A stretch of 64,000 nucleotides of DNA, taken from positions 1-64,000 of the forward strand of contig NZ_JAESWB010000365.1 in assembly GCF_016765675.1 (NCBI RefSeq). Direction: 5' to 3'. The position numbers and the translations under genes were made by a program. Of this stretch, positions 1-9,033 are shown piece after piece; position 1 is the first letter of the stretch, and each line of letters starts with the position of its first letter. This stretch comes from Neobacillus paridis (GTDB lineage: Bacteria > Bacillota > Bacilli > Bacillales > Cytobacillaceae). Under the pieces are notes generated by a model that did no database searches, had not been told where the DNA came from, and saw only the letters and a list, made by a program, of their open reading frames with translations.

Positions 1-45
1 TTTCATGTATTTAGCTTAGAACACTACCGCGCTTTCGCTTGGTGG

Positions 46-93
46 CCCCTTCATTTGGTGAGCGATCTGACAATCCCTCACCAAATGAAGGGG
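46..93 (+). terminator. 17-bp perfect inverted repeat, likely terminator
   Basis: Positions 46-62 and 77-93 are perfect 17-base inverted complements around a 14-base loop, followed by a short T-rich stretch (TTAAATTTT). This fits a transcription terminator for a gene entering from the left edge on the plus strand. The T tract is weak, so its strength is uncertain. The rest of 1-174 shows no gene. Confidence 0.6.
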
Positions 94-174
94 TTAAATT
101 TTGCCCACATTAATTTTACTCATACGTCCTAATTTGTTTTCCTTCCCTTGCTTTCTCGCCATTTTTTCAATTGA

Positions 175-2358
175 TTAAAGTACCAGCCCTAATTTTGGGT
201 CTACCTTACTTAGTTGGCTGGCCGCTTTCACTATATCGTCAAAGTTAGCTTGAATTTCTTCAATAGGTAACGGTTTACTAAATAAATATCCTTGCACTTC
301 ATGACAATCATTCTGTTGAAGAAATAATAGCTGCTCTTTTGTTTCCACCCCTTCAGCATTAATTTCTAATTGTAACTGATGGGCCATGGCAATAATTGTT
401 TTTACGATTGTGGCATTATTAGAATTGACAAGACAATCACGAATAAACGACTGATCAATTTTTAATTTATCAATGGGAAATTGCTTTAAGTAATGGAGTG
501 AGCTATACCCTGTCCCAAAATCATCCAAACTAATTCTAACCCCAAATTTCCGTAATTCACGAACAATCATGAGTGCATGATGAGTATCTATCATCATACT
601 TTCGGTAATCTCCAGTTCTAGGAGTTCCGGAGGCATCTCCGTTTCTGTTAATACCTGGCCGACCATCTGAGAAAAGTTAGGTTGAAAAAACTGCTGCAAT
701 GATAGGTTAACGGAAACAACCAGCGGCGGAAATCCTGCTTCGCGAAACGCCTTTGCGTCTAAACAGGCTTTTCGCAGTACCCATTCCCCAATTGGAATAA
801 TCATGCCGGTTTCTTCGGCCAAAGGTATAAATTGGGCTGGCGAAATCATTCCTTTTTGTGGATGCTGCCAACGAATCAAGGCCTCTACACCAACAATTTT
901 TCCCGTAAAAATATCCAGCTTCGGCTGATAGAATAAGATAAACTCTTCCCGTTCCAACGCCTTGCGGAGGTCTTTCTCCAGCTCCAATCTATCGTTTATT
1001 TGTTCCATTGACCTTTTTTCGTAAAATTGATAATTGTTCTTCCCCATTCTTTTTGCCTGGTGCATTGCCAAATCGGCTTTCTTAATTAATATGCCAATAT
1101 CGTCACCATCTTGAGGATATTGGCTGATTCCCAAACTTGGTGTGACATACATTTCATATTCATTTAACAAAAATGGTTCATTTAAACGTGATAAAATTTT
1201 CTCCGCTGTTTTTAAAGCTCCTTCTTGGTTAACATTGGGCTGAAATAGAATGAATTCATCTCCGCCTAATCTTGCAAGACAATCATCAGGGAGGATACAA
1301 TCTTTTAGCCGCTCGGAGACCTTTTTTAATAAAAGATCGCCCATGTCATGGCCTAATGTATCATTGATTAATTTAAAGCGATCCAAGTCAAGGAAAAGGA
1401 TCGCTGCTGTTTTAATCTCTCGGTTTGCCATTGTTTCCTGGTAGTGGGATGTAAATTGATAACGGTTAGGCAGCCCGGTCAAAGCATCATAGTAGGCCAG
1501 ATGTTTGATCTTCTCTTCAGCCATTTTTTGCTCGGTAATATCAATGACACTTCCAATGACAGCCGGTTTCCCTTGATAAATCGTTTTCGTCCCATACACT
1601 TCCAGATAAATAATACTTTGATCTTTTTTTATTCCACGATATTGGTATTTCATCCCTTTATTTTTATTAGTAAACCTTTTTTGAATATTTTCCTGTACAA
1701 AGGCTACGTCTTCAGGATGAATGAATTCGGAAAGTTTTTCTCCAATTATTTCTTCATACGTATAACCAAACCATTGTAATAATTGTGGGTTCACATACAC
1801 GAACCGGCCATTTTGGATAATATAAATACCGACCAAAGATTCCTCGACTAAACTGCGATATTTCAATTCCGCTTCCATAAGGGCTTTTTGCGCCTGTTTA
1901 AATCTCGTAATATCCTTAAGAATAGCATAGGCGCCGACAATTTTTTCATTAATAATAATGGGAATGCTGGTTACATCCAATTCGATTCGTGCTCCTGATT
2001 TGCTGTAAATCGTTGTTTCGTAATTTGCGGCTGTACCGTTTATCGACTTTCTAAAGTATTTTACGGTTTTCTTTAACTTCTCCGGGGCAACATATTCAGC
2101 AAACGGACGTTGGAGCAGTTCTTCTATGGTATAACCATAAGACTCGACTACCGAATTAGCGCTTAACAGATTCCCCTTCAAGTCTATTGTTAAAATCATA
2201 TCGGGATTATGATCGTAGAGGGACTGGTAGTATTGTTCACTCGTTTTTAGTTTTTTGGATTGTACAGCAAGCTTTCCTACAAAATATACCACAATTAAAA
2301 TACCAAATACGATTATTGCAATAAGGCATAGTTCTAAGATCCGCATCTGCCATTCCAT
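175..2358 (-). CDS. Membrane-anchored PAS-PAS-GGDEF-EAL cyclic-di-GMP signalling protein
   Basis: A 727-residue protein with one N-terminal membrane segment (about residues 10-30), two PAS domains (about 37-155 and 165-280), a GGDEF domain (about 290-450) and an EAL domain (about 465-710). The GGDEF motif is intact (RLGGDEFILF). No RxxD inhibitory site precedes it. The EAL domain keeps EALIRW, the DDFGTGYSS loop, the LKID lysine, the NAEGVET glutamate and the EVQGYLFSKP glutamine, so phosphodiesterase activity is likely. Known family role: synthesis and/or breakdown of cyclic-di-GMP in response to a PAS-sensed signal. Whether both halves are active cannot be told from sequence. It stands alone; the 333 bases upstream (2359-2691) hold only AT-rich DNA and the neighbouring terminator. 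Confidence 0.9.
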   Translation of the reverse strand: MEWQMRILELCLIAIIVFGILIVVYFVGKLAVQSKKLKTSEQYYQSLYDHNPDMILTIDLKGNLLSANSVVESYGYTIEELLQRPFAEYVAPEKLKKTVKYFRKSINGTAANYETTIYSKSGARIELDVTSIPIIINEKIVGAYAILKDITRFKQAQKALMEAELKYRSLVEESLVGIYIIQNGRFVYVNPQLLQWFGYTYEEIIGEKLSEFIHPEDVAFVQENIQKRFTNKNKGMKYQYRGIKKDQSIIYLEVYGTKTIYQGKPAVIGSVIDITEQKMAEEKIKHLAYYDALTGLPNRYQFTSHYQETMANREIKTAAILFLDLDRFKLINDTLGHDMGDLLLKKVSERLKDCILPDDCLARLGGDEFILFQPNVNQEGALKTAEKILSRLNEPFLLNEYEMYVTPSLGISQYPQDGDDIGILIKKADLAMHQAKRMGKNNYQFYEKRSMEQINDRLELEKDLRKALEREEFILFYQPKLDIFTGKIVGVEALIRWQHPQKGMISPAQFIPLAEETGMIIPIGEWVLRKACLDAKAFREAGFPPLVVSVNLSLQQFFQPNFSQMVGQVLTETEMPPELLELEITESMMIDTHHALMIVRELRKFGVRISLDDFGTGYSSLHYLKQFPIDKLKIDQSFIRDCLVNSNNATIVKTIIAMAHQLQLEINAEGVETKEQLLFLQQNDCHEVQGYLFSKPLPIEEIQANFDDIVKAASQLSKVDPKLGLVL

Positions 2359-2539
2359 TCCATCACCGTCCCCGCAGCATTTAATATTCTCTTTTTTTAA
2401 GGTGATTAAATTTTACCATATTTTTTGATATAATTCTGAATATTTTGCTATTTTTTATAATTTTTTTACATTTTTTGTACTATCCTGACAAAACAATATT
2501 ATGCTCACGCTTTACCTTAGCTTGATTTTATAAAATAAA

Positions 2540-2565
2540 AGGCTGAAACTTTGTAGAATCAGCCT
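2540..2565 (-). terminator. Probable terminator of the chemoreceptor gene
   Basis: A 7-base stem (AGGCTGA at 2540-2546, TCAGCCT at 2559-2565) with a 12-base loop. On the minus strand it is followed by a T-rich run (CCTTTTTATTTTAT). It lies about 125 bases beyond the chemoreceptor stop codon. Confidence 0.5.
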
Positions 2566-2691
2566 AATTTTGCTTGTAAAATTGGTTAAAAATTCCCCAA
2601 TTATTTACACGAAGACTTATCAGTCTCTGTATATTCACAAAATATTGGCTCGGGATTCTTTTCAATTCCCTCTTACTCTTGCACCAATTTT

Positions 2692-4743
2692 TTATATTTT
2701 AAACATACTGGTCGATTCCTGTAACTCTTGGGCCATTTTTTTAAGTGTTTCAGCTGATACAGCAATTTCGCCCATTGCCAAATTTTGCTCTTTCGCTGAC
2801 ATCGCGACATTTTGTATTCTTTCTGATGCTTGTTCAGCTATGTTCGCTACGTTTTCAATATCTTTTACCATTTCCTCGGAACTGTTATTAACCCCCATTA
2901 AATGATCTGAAACTTCTTTTGACATTTTCGCAACTTCGCCTATCATTTGGGCAATTTCATTAAATGTTTTACCACTTTGATTGACAAATTCCAGTCCATC
3001 TTGGACCATTTGTTTATTATTATTCATTGCCGTAACGGTTTTCTCGACTTCGCTTTCAATATCTTCAATAATTACAGAAATATTTTTTGCCGCTTCCTGT
3101 GATTGTTGCGCTAAAGTTTTTACTTCATTTGCTACCACCGCAAAACCTCTGCCGTTTTCTCCGGCTCTCGCCGCTTCAATAGAGGCATTTAATGCCAGCA
3201 AATTCGTTTGTTCGGAAATAGCGGTAATCAAATCAACAATCTGATTAATTTGTTTGGATTTTTCACCTAATTCATCCACCCGACTGGCTGTTTCTTCAGT
3301 CGTTTGATGAACCAAATCAATTTGGGAAATCGCCTTCCTAACCACTGCGCTACCGTTATTAGCTTTATCGTTCGTTTCTGATATCAAGTTTGAAATGGAA
3401 GTATTAGAACCTAATGCTTGTTCCATTCTAGTTGTAATTTCTTCAGCTACCTCTGTTGAATGGGTGGTTCTTTCCACCTGTGTTTTGGATCCAATAGCGA
3501 CTTCCTGAATTGCATTATTAATCTGAACGTTTGCTGTGCTCGTTTCTTCAGCGATAGCCGATAATTCTTCAGAGGTTGCTGCCACTTGGTCTGATTGACT
3601 TTTCACTTGTTGAATGATGTGTAAAAAGTTATCTTTCATTTGATTTAAATAGCCGGCCATTTTTCCAAACTCATCTTGGCTCTTGATATCTAACTGATGT
3701 TGGAAATCGCCATTAGCCAATGTTAAAGCCATGTCATTGACTTTATTAATATTTTTCACAATGGATTGATTATAAAAAAGAATCACTAAAACAATTAATG
3801 CAATTCCTACCAAACTGACAATGATTAAAATGTTTGAAAGTGAACTTAATGATGCATACAATTCATCATCTGGAACCACTAGACCAATTGTCCAATTTGT
3901 GTTTGGTATTTTTTTAAAAAATAAAGAAGTGTCCACATTACTGCTATTTGTGAAGCGAAGGGATCCGTTTTTCTTTTCGATAATTTGACTGCCTAACTTC
4001 GCCAAATTGGCATCATTATCTTCTGTAATCTTCGCTTTCATCACTTTTTCGGAGTCAGGTGCAGCAATATATGTTCCATTATTATCTATTAAAAATGCAT
4101 AACCTGTTTTTTCAACTTGAATATCCTCAATCGTTTTTTGGATTTGACTTAAGTCAATATCAGCTGTGACCACACCAAGAAATTGTTTTTGCTGATCATA
4201 AAATGGAGCAGTAGCCGTTACCATAGAGACGTTTACGTTCGTATCGAGATACGGACTTGTTAGCACAACAGGTTTATCAGTATTGGTTGCAATTTGATAC
4301 CAATCTTGAGATGTGTAATCAAATTTTACATCACTGTATTTTTGTGTTGTTTTTATTGCATTTTGATCCCAGTAAGCATAGGTTGAAAAATATCTTAAAT
4401 CCTTTTTATATTTATAAGGTTCAAAAAAGATTCCTCCTCCAAACGCATTTTTATTTGAAGAAAAAACATTTGTAAGGATTTTTTGGTAATTTGATAGAGA
4501 GTAGCTCTTTGGTGATACTTCAATCATCCTGGTAAGTTGCTCAGGTATACTACTTGTTTCCAGCAAATAGTTTTCTACGGATTGTGTCACACCATCTAAT
4601 CTATTTTTCATTCGATAATTTATCTGTTCTTCCAGTAGACCTTTAGCATTAATATAGGTGACCGATATGATAGACCCAAAAATCACCAGTAATAAAGGAA
4701 GTATAATTGCCAATGTACGCATTTTAATACTTTTGAATTTCAT
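2692..4743 (-). CDS. Methyl-accepting chemotaxis protein, dCache-type sensor
   Basis: A 683-residue chemoreceptor. It has an N-terminal membrane segment (about 9-31), a long extracytoplasmic domain (about 35-300) with Cache features such as WYQIA, SPYLD and VVTADIDL, a second membrane segment (about 305-326), a HAMP domain and a methyl-accepting signalling domain. The signalling tip is typical ([19 protein letters not shown]). Role: binds an external ligand and controls CheA in the flagellar chemotaxis complex. Its gene is preceded by a EutV-type antitermination leader (5005-5075), so it is predicted to be expressed with the ethanolamine genes. A ligand tied to ethanolamine or a related amine is an inference from that leader and position, not from binding-site residues. 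Confidence 0.92.
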   Translation of the reverse strand: MKFKSIKMRTLAIILPLLLVIFGSIISVTYINAKGLLEEQINYRMKNRLDGVTQSVENYLLETSSIPEQLTRMIEVSPKSYSLSNYQKILTNVFSSNKNAFGGGIFFEPYKYKKDLRYFSTYAYWDQNAIKTTQKYSDVKFDYTSQDWYQIATNTDKPVVLTSPYLDTNVNVSMVTATAPFYDQQKQFLGVVTADIDLSQIQKTIEDIQVEKTGYAFLIDNNGTYIAAPDSEKVMKAKITEDNDANLAKLGSQIIEKKNGSLRFTNSSNVDTSLFFKKIPNTNWTIGLVVPDDELYASLSSLSNILIIVSLVGIALIVLVILFYNQSIVKNINKVNDMALTLANGDFQHQLDIKSQDEFGKMAGYLNQMKDNFLHIIQQVKSQSDQVAATSEELSAIAEETSTANVQINNAIQEVAIGSKTQVERTTHSTEVAEEITTRMEQALGSNTSISNLISETNDKANNGSAVVRKAISQIDLVHQTTEETASRVDELGEKSKQINQIVDLITAISEQTNLLALNASIEAARAGENGRGFAVVANEVKTLAQQSQEAAKNISVIIEDIESEVEKTVTAMNNNKQMVQDGLEFVNQSGKTFNEIAQMIGEVAKMSKEVSDHLMGVNNSSEEMVKDIENVANIAEQASERIQNVAMSAKEQNLAMGEIAVSAETLKKMAQELQESTSMFKI

Positions 4744-5004
4744 TTAGATTCTTACCTTCTTTCTGTATATTCACTCCGTGATATGTATCGATTTGTTTCC
4801 CATCTTTATGTCCTCTTCTAAATGAACGGCATTATATCTACGTTCCATCCCTCTCTTCTCCATCATTTGAGTTTCATATTTTCTCTTCCTCAATACCCAT
4901 AATTTTTTCAGTTTTATTTACCCAATTACTTATATTCGCATCTCCAGAAAATTAAAATACGTGTGTATTACTTTCAAAACAATCCTTTCCTATCCACCTT
5001 TTCC

Positions 5005-5075
5005 AAAAAAAAGAAGCTTTAAAGAGAAAAAAATCTCTATAAAGCTCCTTTGCTTTTATTGCACGCCGTTGTGCC
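5005..5075 (-). promoter_or_regulatory. EutV/ANTAR dual-hairpin antitermination leader before the chemoreceptor gene
   Basis: On the minus strand, hairpin P1 (5061-5074) has a GCAC/GTGC stem and loop AACGGC. P2 (5041-5056) has an AAAGC/GCTTT stem and loop AAAGGA. Both loops carry A1 and G4, the ANTAR recognition pattern. P2 overlaps the 5' arm of a terminator (5034-5046 paired with 5013-5027), which is followed by eight T residues (5005-5012). This is the architecture established for EutV targets: phospho-EutV binding to P1-P2 prevents terminator folding. The downstream gene is the chemoreceptor starting at 4743. The leader and its promoter lie in a 489-base gap; the remainder of the gap shows no gene. 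Confidence 0.85.
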
Positions 5076-5081
5076 AATTTA

Positions 5082-5090
5082 ATTATATCA
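5082..5090 (-). promoter_or_regulatory. Extended -10 promoter element for the chemoreceptor leader
   Basis: The minus strand reads TGATATAAT, an extended -10 (TGN plus perfect TATAAT), seven bases before the P1 hairpin. No good -35 hexamer lies 16-18 bases upstream, as is common for extended -10 promoters. It suggests the chemoreceptor has its own start rather than only read-through from eutH. Confidence 0.55.
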
Positions 5091-5232
5091 TGAGAAATTC
5101 ATAATTAATTGGCGATTTTATGACATTTTGTAAAATATATCTATTCTAATTCAAAAGAGATATTTTTTCTGAACAACCAAACAAGGAAAACGACCATAAT
5201 TCAGACATGAAAATTGCATCAAACCAAAAACT

Positions 5233-6357
5233 TTAGTTAGCTTTAGCAAGTGGAGATTGTCCACCTTTATCTCCTGTCTTTCCAAACATTCTGTTAGCGA
5301 TAAAAATCGCAACAAAGATTACCGTAATTCCTCCAACTAGTTTACCAACAATCATTGGGAAGATCATATCTTTTGCTACACCAGCTGCAAAGCCTAAGTG
5401 GTCACCAAATACAAAGGCTGCAGATACAGAAAAAGCAACATTGATAATTTTACCGCGGTCATCCATATCTTTTAACATCGAAAACATCGGAATATTATTA
5501 GCTAAAGTTGCAATCATACCAGCTGCAGCTATCTCATTCATACCGAGAAGCTTCCCTAATTTCAACAGTGGCTTTTTGAATACTATCGTAATTACATCAA
5601 CCATAACGTAAGCTCCTGCTAGAACTATCGCAATACTGCCGACGATGGAAACCCCTTCTTCCACTTTTGCTGTTCCCGGAATAACTGTTAGCCCAGTTAA
5701 TGTCTGAATAATCCCAACCGCAAGACCAATTGTTGCAACAACCACAACACCATGTCCAAAAATGGTAAACCCTTTGATCATTTTTTCAGGTATTAACCAA
5801 AGACCTACCACAATTAAAGCGGAAACTAAAATGATTGGAACAAGGTTTTTCAAAATCATAATAATTGAAAACCCAGCTGTTAGCCCTCCTGCTAAACACC
5901 CAAGAGGAATGGTAATCATTCCTGCCAAAATCCCGGTCGCTAAAAACTTATGATCTTTCTTTTCAATAATTCCTAATGCAACAGGAATCGAGAACACAAT
6001 GGTCGGTCCCATCATTGATCCTAAGATAACCCCTGAAAACATTGCAGCATCCGGTGTTTTAGCCATCTCCTGAGCCAACTGGAAGCCACCCATATCAATC
6101 GCCAAAAGACTTGTTGCAAACATCGATGGGTCAGCACCAAGGGCACTATAAATAGGGACAATTATTGGACTTAATACCTTTGCCAATACAGGTGCAATTA
6201 CGATAATCCCAACCATGGCCAATGTTAAAGAGCCCATTGCCATAATCCCTTCATCAAACTTATCGCCTAAACCGATTTTATTTTTGAAGCACTTATCTAA
6301 AGCCCCTATCACCATAAAAATAACCATTAAATACAAAATAATATCATTGATTCCCAT
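5233..6357 (-). CDS. eutH: Ethanolamine permease EutH
   Basis: A 374-residue polytopic membrane protein with about 11 hydrophobic segments, matching the EutH family in length and sequence (for example DMGGFQLAQEMA and GSMMGPTIVFSIP). Role: ethanolamine uptake across the cytoplasmic membrane. It is the last gene of the long eut operon. It follows a decayed shell gene whose old stop codon overlaps the eutH start by 14 bases. No strong terminator is visible between eutH and the chemoreceptor leader. Confidence 0.93.
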   Translation of the reverse strand: MGINDIILYLMVIFMVIGALDKCFKNKIGLGDKFDEGIMAMGSLTLAMVGIIVIAPVLAKVLSPIIVPIYSALGADPSMFATSLLAIDMGGFQLAQEMAKTPDAAMFSGVILGSMMGPTIVFSIPVALGIIEKKDHKFLATGILAGMITIPLGCLAGGLTAGFSIIMILKNLVPIILVSALIVVGLWLIPEKMIKGFTIFGHGVVVVATIGLAVGIIQTLTGLTVIPGTAKVEEGVSIVGSIAIVLAGAYVMVDVITIVFKKPLLKLGKLLGMNEIAAAGMIATLANNIPMFSMLKDMDDRGKIINVAFSVSAAFVFGDHLGFAAGVAKDMIFPMIVGKLVGGITVIFVAIFIANRMFGKTGDKGGQSPLAKAN

Positions 6358-6563
6358 TATTGGAGTCCCCCAATTTTTTATTTAGGATTAAATGTTTTAG
6401 TTCCGTACTTGGAGAGTGTATTTCTGAAGAATCTACTATATATTTAGGATCAATCCCCGAAAGTGAACATGAAAGGGCCTGGTGCTTTTTTAAACATGTA
6501 ATCAGCTGTCAAATAGCCTCTGCTGATACTCCGAAGCTCCAATACTCCAATAGCATTATTCAT
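6344..6563 (-). pseudogene. Truncated BMC-domain shell protein gene between eutN and eutH
   Basis: An ATG at 6563 overlaps the end of eutN by 8 bases and opens a frame beginning MNNAIGVLELRSISRGYLT, the typical start of a BMC shell domain. The match ends after about 27 residues, and the frame stops at 6450. A second open stretch (IDPKYIVDSSEIHSPS and onward) runs to a stop at 6344 inside the eutH start. The two pieces are read here as the N- and C-terminal ends of one shell protein that has lost its middle. A full BMC domain needs about 90 residues, so no shell subunit can be made from it. The overlaps at both ends imply it was once translationally coupled to eutN and eutH. Confidence 0.65.
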
Positions 6564-6825
6564 TTTCAACCTCGATTGAATCAATGACCCCGACAATTAC
6601 GGCATCAACTGGTATGTTTGGATTTTCGAGTGACGCCCTTGCACCCCCGCCCTGACTAATCAGTACCAAATCATTGACACCAGCACCGGCATTATCAGCG
6701 GCAACGAAATAGCCTTTCATATCACCATTCTCATATAGAGGTTCTATTACGAGAAACTTTAACCCATTTAATTTATCGTCTTTTCTTGTAGCCCATAGAC
6801 TTCCGACAACTTTTCCGACAATCAT
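6556..6825 (-). CDS. eutN: EutN/CcmL pentameric microcompartment vertex protein
   Basis: An 89-residue protein of the BMC-P (EutN/CcmL) family: it begins MIVGKVVGSLWATRK and keeps ADNAGAGVNDLVLISQGGG. Such proteins form pentamers that cap the twelve vertices of the ethanolamine microcompartment. The gene overlaps the preceding one by 4 bases, so the two are probably translationally coupled. It is the only vertex gene in view. Confidence 0.93.
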   Translation of the reverse strand: MIVGKVVGSLWATRKDDKLNGLKFLVIEPLYENGDMKGYFVAADNAGAGVNDLVLISQGGGARASLENPNIPVDAVIVGVIDSIEVENE

Positions 6826-7505
6826 GACAATTCCCTGCCTTGATGAGTAATCACCAAATGATGTGTCCGAATAAAGTCTTTTGCAAGTGGAGTGATGATA
6901 CTTTTGTCACTAATGATGATTTCCTTTATATTTTGTAAATGCATTTTTTGTAAATCAGCTTCAGAAATCACTCTCTTGGTGATTTTTGAACTTTTTTTAC
7001 AGGGAACTTTCAGTTCTTGCTCCGTCAACTGTTCCGGTTTTTCTTTCTCTAATTGTTTTGGCTCTTTTAACAATTCATTACTATATAAAAAGAAAACTCC
7101 AAAACCTTTTAATTTCTTTTCATATTCCTCATAAACTTTATATAATAACGCAGGTGACTGCTTCTTGTATTCACGGTATTCCACTCCATTTTGCAACACG
7201 ATAACCTTTTGGCCCTGTAATAATTGATAGAGAATAAATTGTTCTTCAACTGTTGTTCCAATACCATTTGCCAAATTTGCCAGCATCGTAACTGTTAAAC
7301 GAGGAATGAGGACCATTTTATACGGACCATGCTCCAAGTAATTTTCTTTAGAAAAATAAACGATATCAGAGGATTCTTTGAAAATCCGTTCTAGTTCAGG
7401 AACCCGATTGTGGGAGAGGACACATACCGATCCTTGCTTTTTATCTTGTTTCAGTTTACAAGCAAGTTCCTGATAAACAGCCTCTACTAATCGTTCAAAA
7501 TCCAT
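6822..7505 (-). CDS. Flavoprotein-like ethanolamine utilization protein of unknown function
   Basis: About 227 residues. The start is taken at the ATG at 7505, seven bases after AGGAGGTG; the upstream GTG lies inside that ribosome binding site. Residues 65-120 resemble the HFCD flavoprotein fold (LIPRLTVTMLANLANGIG, then QGQKVIVLQNGVEY). The C-terminal third is a charged linker followed by a small domain (VISEADLQKMHLQNIKEI). The position between pduL and eutN matches a family found only in non-proteobacterial eut operons (TIGR02536 from memory). Its biochemical role is not known to me. FMN binding is only a guess from the fold resemblance. Confidence 0.75.
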   Translation of the reverse strand: MDFERLVEAVYQELACKLKQDKKQGSVCVLSHNRVPELERIFKESSDIVYFSKENYLEHGPYKMVLIPRLTVTMLANLANGIGTTVEEQFILYQLLQGQKVIVLQNGVEYREYKKQSPALLYKVYEEYEKKLKGFGVFFLYSNELLKEPKQLEKEKPEQLTEQELKVPCKKSSKITKRVISEADLQKMHLQNIKEIIISDKSIITPLAKDFIRTHHLVITHQGRELS

Positions 7506-7517
7506 TACTATCACCTC

Positions 7518-8141
7518 CTAAGCGCCATTTTTAATAATTCGGCCCAAGGTACCTTTGCTAAAGCCACAGGCATTTGCCTCATCATAGTCAATATGCATAT
7601 AGGTGCGATATTTTTCACTAACTCGGACTAATACATCATCAAAGATCAATGGGCGACTGCCATACACCTTGACCTGGACAATTTCCTTGTCTTCCAGTTT
7701 AAAACGTTTGGCATCCTCTGGACTTACGTGTATATGCCTTTTGGCAGCAATGACACCATTTGGCAGCATGATTTTAGCTATAGGCGACTTTAAAATGATG
7801 GAAGGGGTGCCGAAAATATTACCGCTTTCACGAACTGGAGCTTTAATACCAAGAGTTACAGCATCTGTTAACGATACTTCAACTTGCGAGTCCTTTCGTT
7901 CCGGTCCCAAAATTACAACGTTTTCGAATTTCCCTTTTGGGCCAATAATGGTCAGCCTTTCTTTACAAACAAATTGACCTGGCTGTGAAAGTTCTCGGTT
8001 CTTTGTTAATTGATATCCTTCTCCAAATAATTGATCAATCGCTGTCCGATTTAAATGAATATGGCGACCGGATGCTTCAACCTCAATGAACTGTTCCTTT
8101 ACTTTCGAGAAAACCTCAGTGATTAGTGTTTCGATTTGCAA
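7518..8141 (-). CDS. pduL: PduL-type phosphotransacylase (microcompartment phosphotransacetylase)
   Basis: A 207-residue PduL-family enzyme with the zinc-binding histidine motifs SGRHIHLN near residue 28 and AAKRHIHVSPEDA near residue 130. Role: converts acetyl-CoA made by EutE plus phosphate to acetyl phosphate, recycling CoA inside the shell. The N-terminal 20 residues form an amphipathic helix suited to encapsulation. The start appears to be TTG, preceded by GGTGAG. The nearby ATG is out of frame. This gene replaces the proteobacterial eutD. Confidence 0.92.
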   Translation of the reverse strand: MQIETLITEVFSKVKEQFIEVEASGRHIHLNRTAIDQLFGEGYQLTKNRELSQPGQFVCKERLTIIGPKGKFENVVILGPERKDSQVEVSLTDAVTLGIKAPVRESGNIFGTPSIILKSPIAKIMLPNGVIAAKRHIHVSPEDAKRFKLEDKEIVQVKVYGSRPLIFDDVLVRVSEKYRTYMHIDYDEANACGFSKGTLGRIIKNGA

Positions 8142-8159
8142 TCCATCTCACCATCCTTC

Positions 8160-8927
8160 TTATGATTTGTACTGGCCAGTTTTAAACTTAAACATCATAA
8201 TGTAAAATAAGGAGGAAAGACGGTTTAGTGCTAGGATAATATCGCCTCGCTCAGCATCGCCTGTCTCTGTTCTAAAAGCAGCGTAAGCAGCTAATTCCGT
8301 TTCTCGAACCGAACTTCTTAAGGAGTTTAGAAGAACAACTTCTTCTCCCATTTGATAGTCTGGAATAAAATGTCCGGTTCCGAAATATTTATTCGGATGG
8401 TGGGACATTTCCCTTAGCTCGGTGGGATTCATGTGTTGGAGATAAAATTCCTTTACTTCTTCCCCAAGTACTTCACATCTAAGGATATTCCTTACAAACT
8501 CCAGAATCTCTTGCAGATCTTCAACCAATCTTGGAACTTTAAGTTTTTGAAATGCAATTTGCGTTTCCATAATCTTTGACTCTAGTGAATCTAGTTTTCC
8601 ACGTAAAACAATCCGTTTATGGTCTTTAAATACGAGAACATTGCCATACAAGGCTGTCATATGCTCCGGTTTTTTTTCTAAATTGCCTCCATATAAAGTT
8701 CGATAAGGATATCTCTTTTCTTCCGACTTATCTATCTTTGCTGCGACTTGCTGCCCATTTATAGCAGTTTGCTTCTCAATAAACTTCAGTTTAATATGGT
8801 GCTCAGCTAAAAATCCTTTGGCCGATGGTGTTACAACTGTCCCTTTGGGAATTTCTAATGCATCTGTTGTTTTAAGACCTTTTCCTTTTAGAAGTTTACG
8901 AATCTCACTTTCAGTTAGCACAGCCAT
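8160..8927 (-). CDS. eutT: EutT corrinoid adenosyltransferase, lacking the Cys metal motif
   Basis: A 255-residue EutT-family protein that makes adenosylcobalamin, the cofactor of ethanolamine ammonia-lyase. Family features are PYRTLYGG (about 71-79), KPEHMTALYGN (about 85-95) and the C-terminal helices AYAAFRTETGDAERGD. Enterobacterial EutT carries a histidine plus CCxxC iron site. Here the only cysteine is in ILRCEVLG, so the motif is absent. This fits the metal-independent EutT class described in Listeria and other Firmicutes. It is in the operon between eutM and pduL, with a large hairpin just upstream. Confidence 0.9.
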   Translation of the reverse strand: MAVLTESEIRKLLKGKGLKTTDALEIPKGTVVTPSAKGFLAEHHIKLKFIEKQTAINGQQVAAKIDKSEEKRYPYRTLYGGNLEKKPEHMTALYGNVLVFKDHKRIVLRGKLDSLESKIMETQIAFQKLKVPRLVEDLQEILEFVRNILRCEVLGEEVKEFYLQHMNPTELREMSHHPNKYFGTGHFIPDYQMGEEVVLLNSLRSSVRETELAAYAAFRTETGDAERGDIILALNRLSSLFYIMMFKFKTGQYKS

Positions 8928-8952
8928 TTATGTCACTTCCTTATAAAAAGAA

Positions 8953-9027
8953 GACTGGCCCGTACGACTAAAGAAGTCTCCTTGAATGCAACAACGTATT
9001 TTTAAGTTTTGTATACGGGTCAGTCGT
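8953..9027 (-). other. Intercistronic long-range hairpin between eutM and eutT
   Basis: GACTGACCCGTA (minus strand from 9027) pairs with TACGGGCCAGTC (ending at 8953): 12 base pairs with one mismatch, enclosing about 51 bases. It is followed by TTCTTTTTAT. It lies directly after the eutM stop. It could be a partial terminator or an mRNA-stabilising element that raises the yield of the major shell protein relative to downstream genes. It shows no ANTAR hexaloops. Confidence 0.6.
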
Positions 9028-9033
9028 TCTTTC

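Noticed and set aside
6360-6587. 75-codon plus-strand frame between eutN and eutH
   Set aside because: It is antisense to the BMC remnant, crosses the eutN end and resembles no protein; the minus-strand remnant explains this DNA.
8940-9033. A sixth ANTAR leader between eutM and eutT
   Set aside because: The hairpin here has a 51-base loop and lacks the paired hexaloops with A1 and G4.
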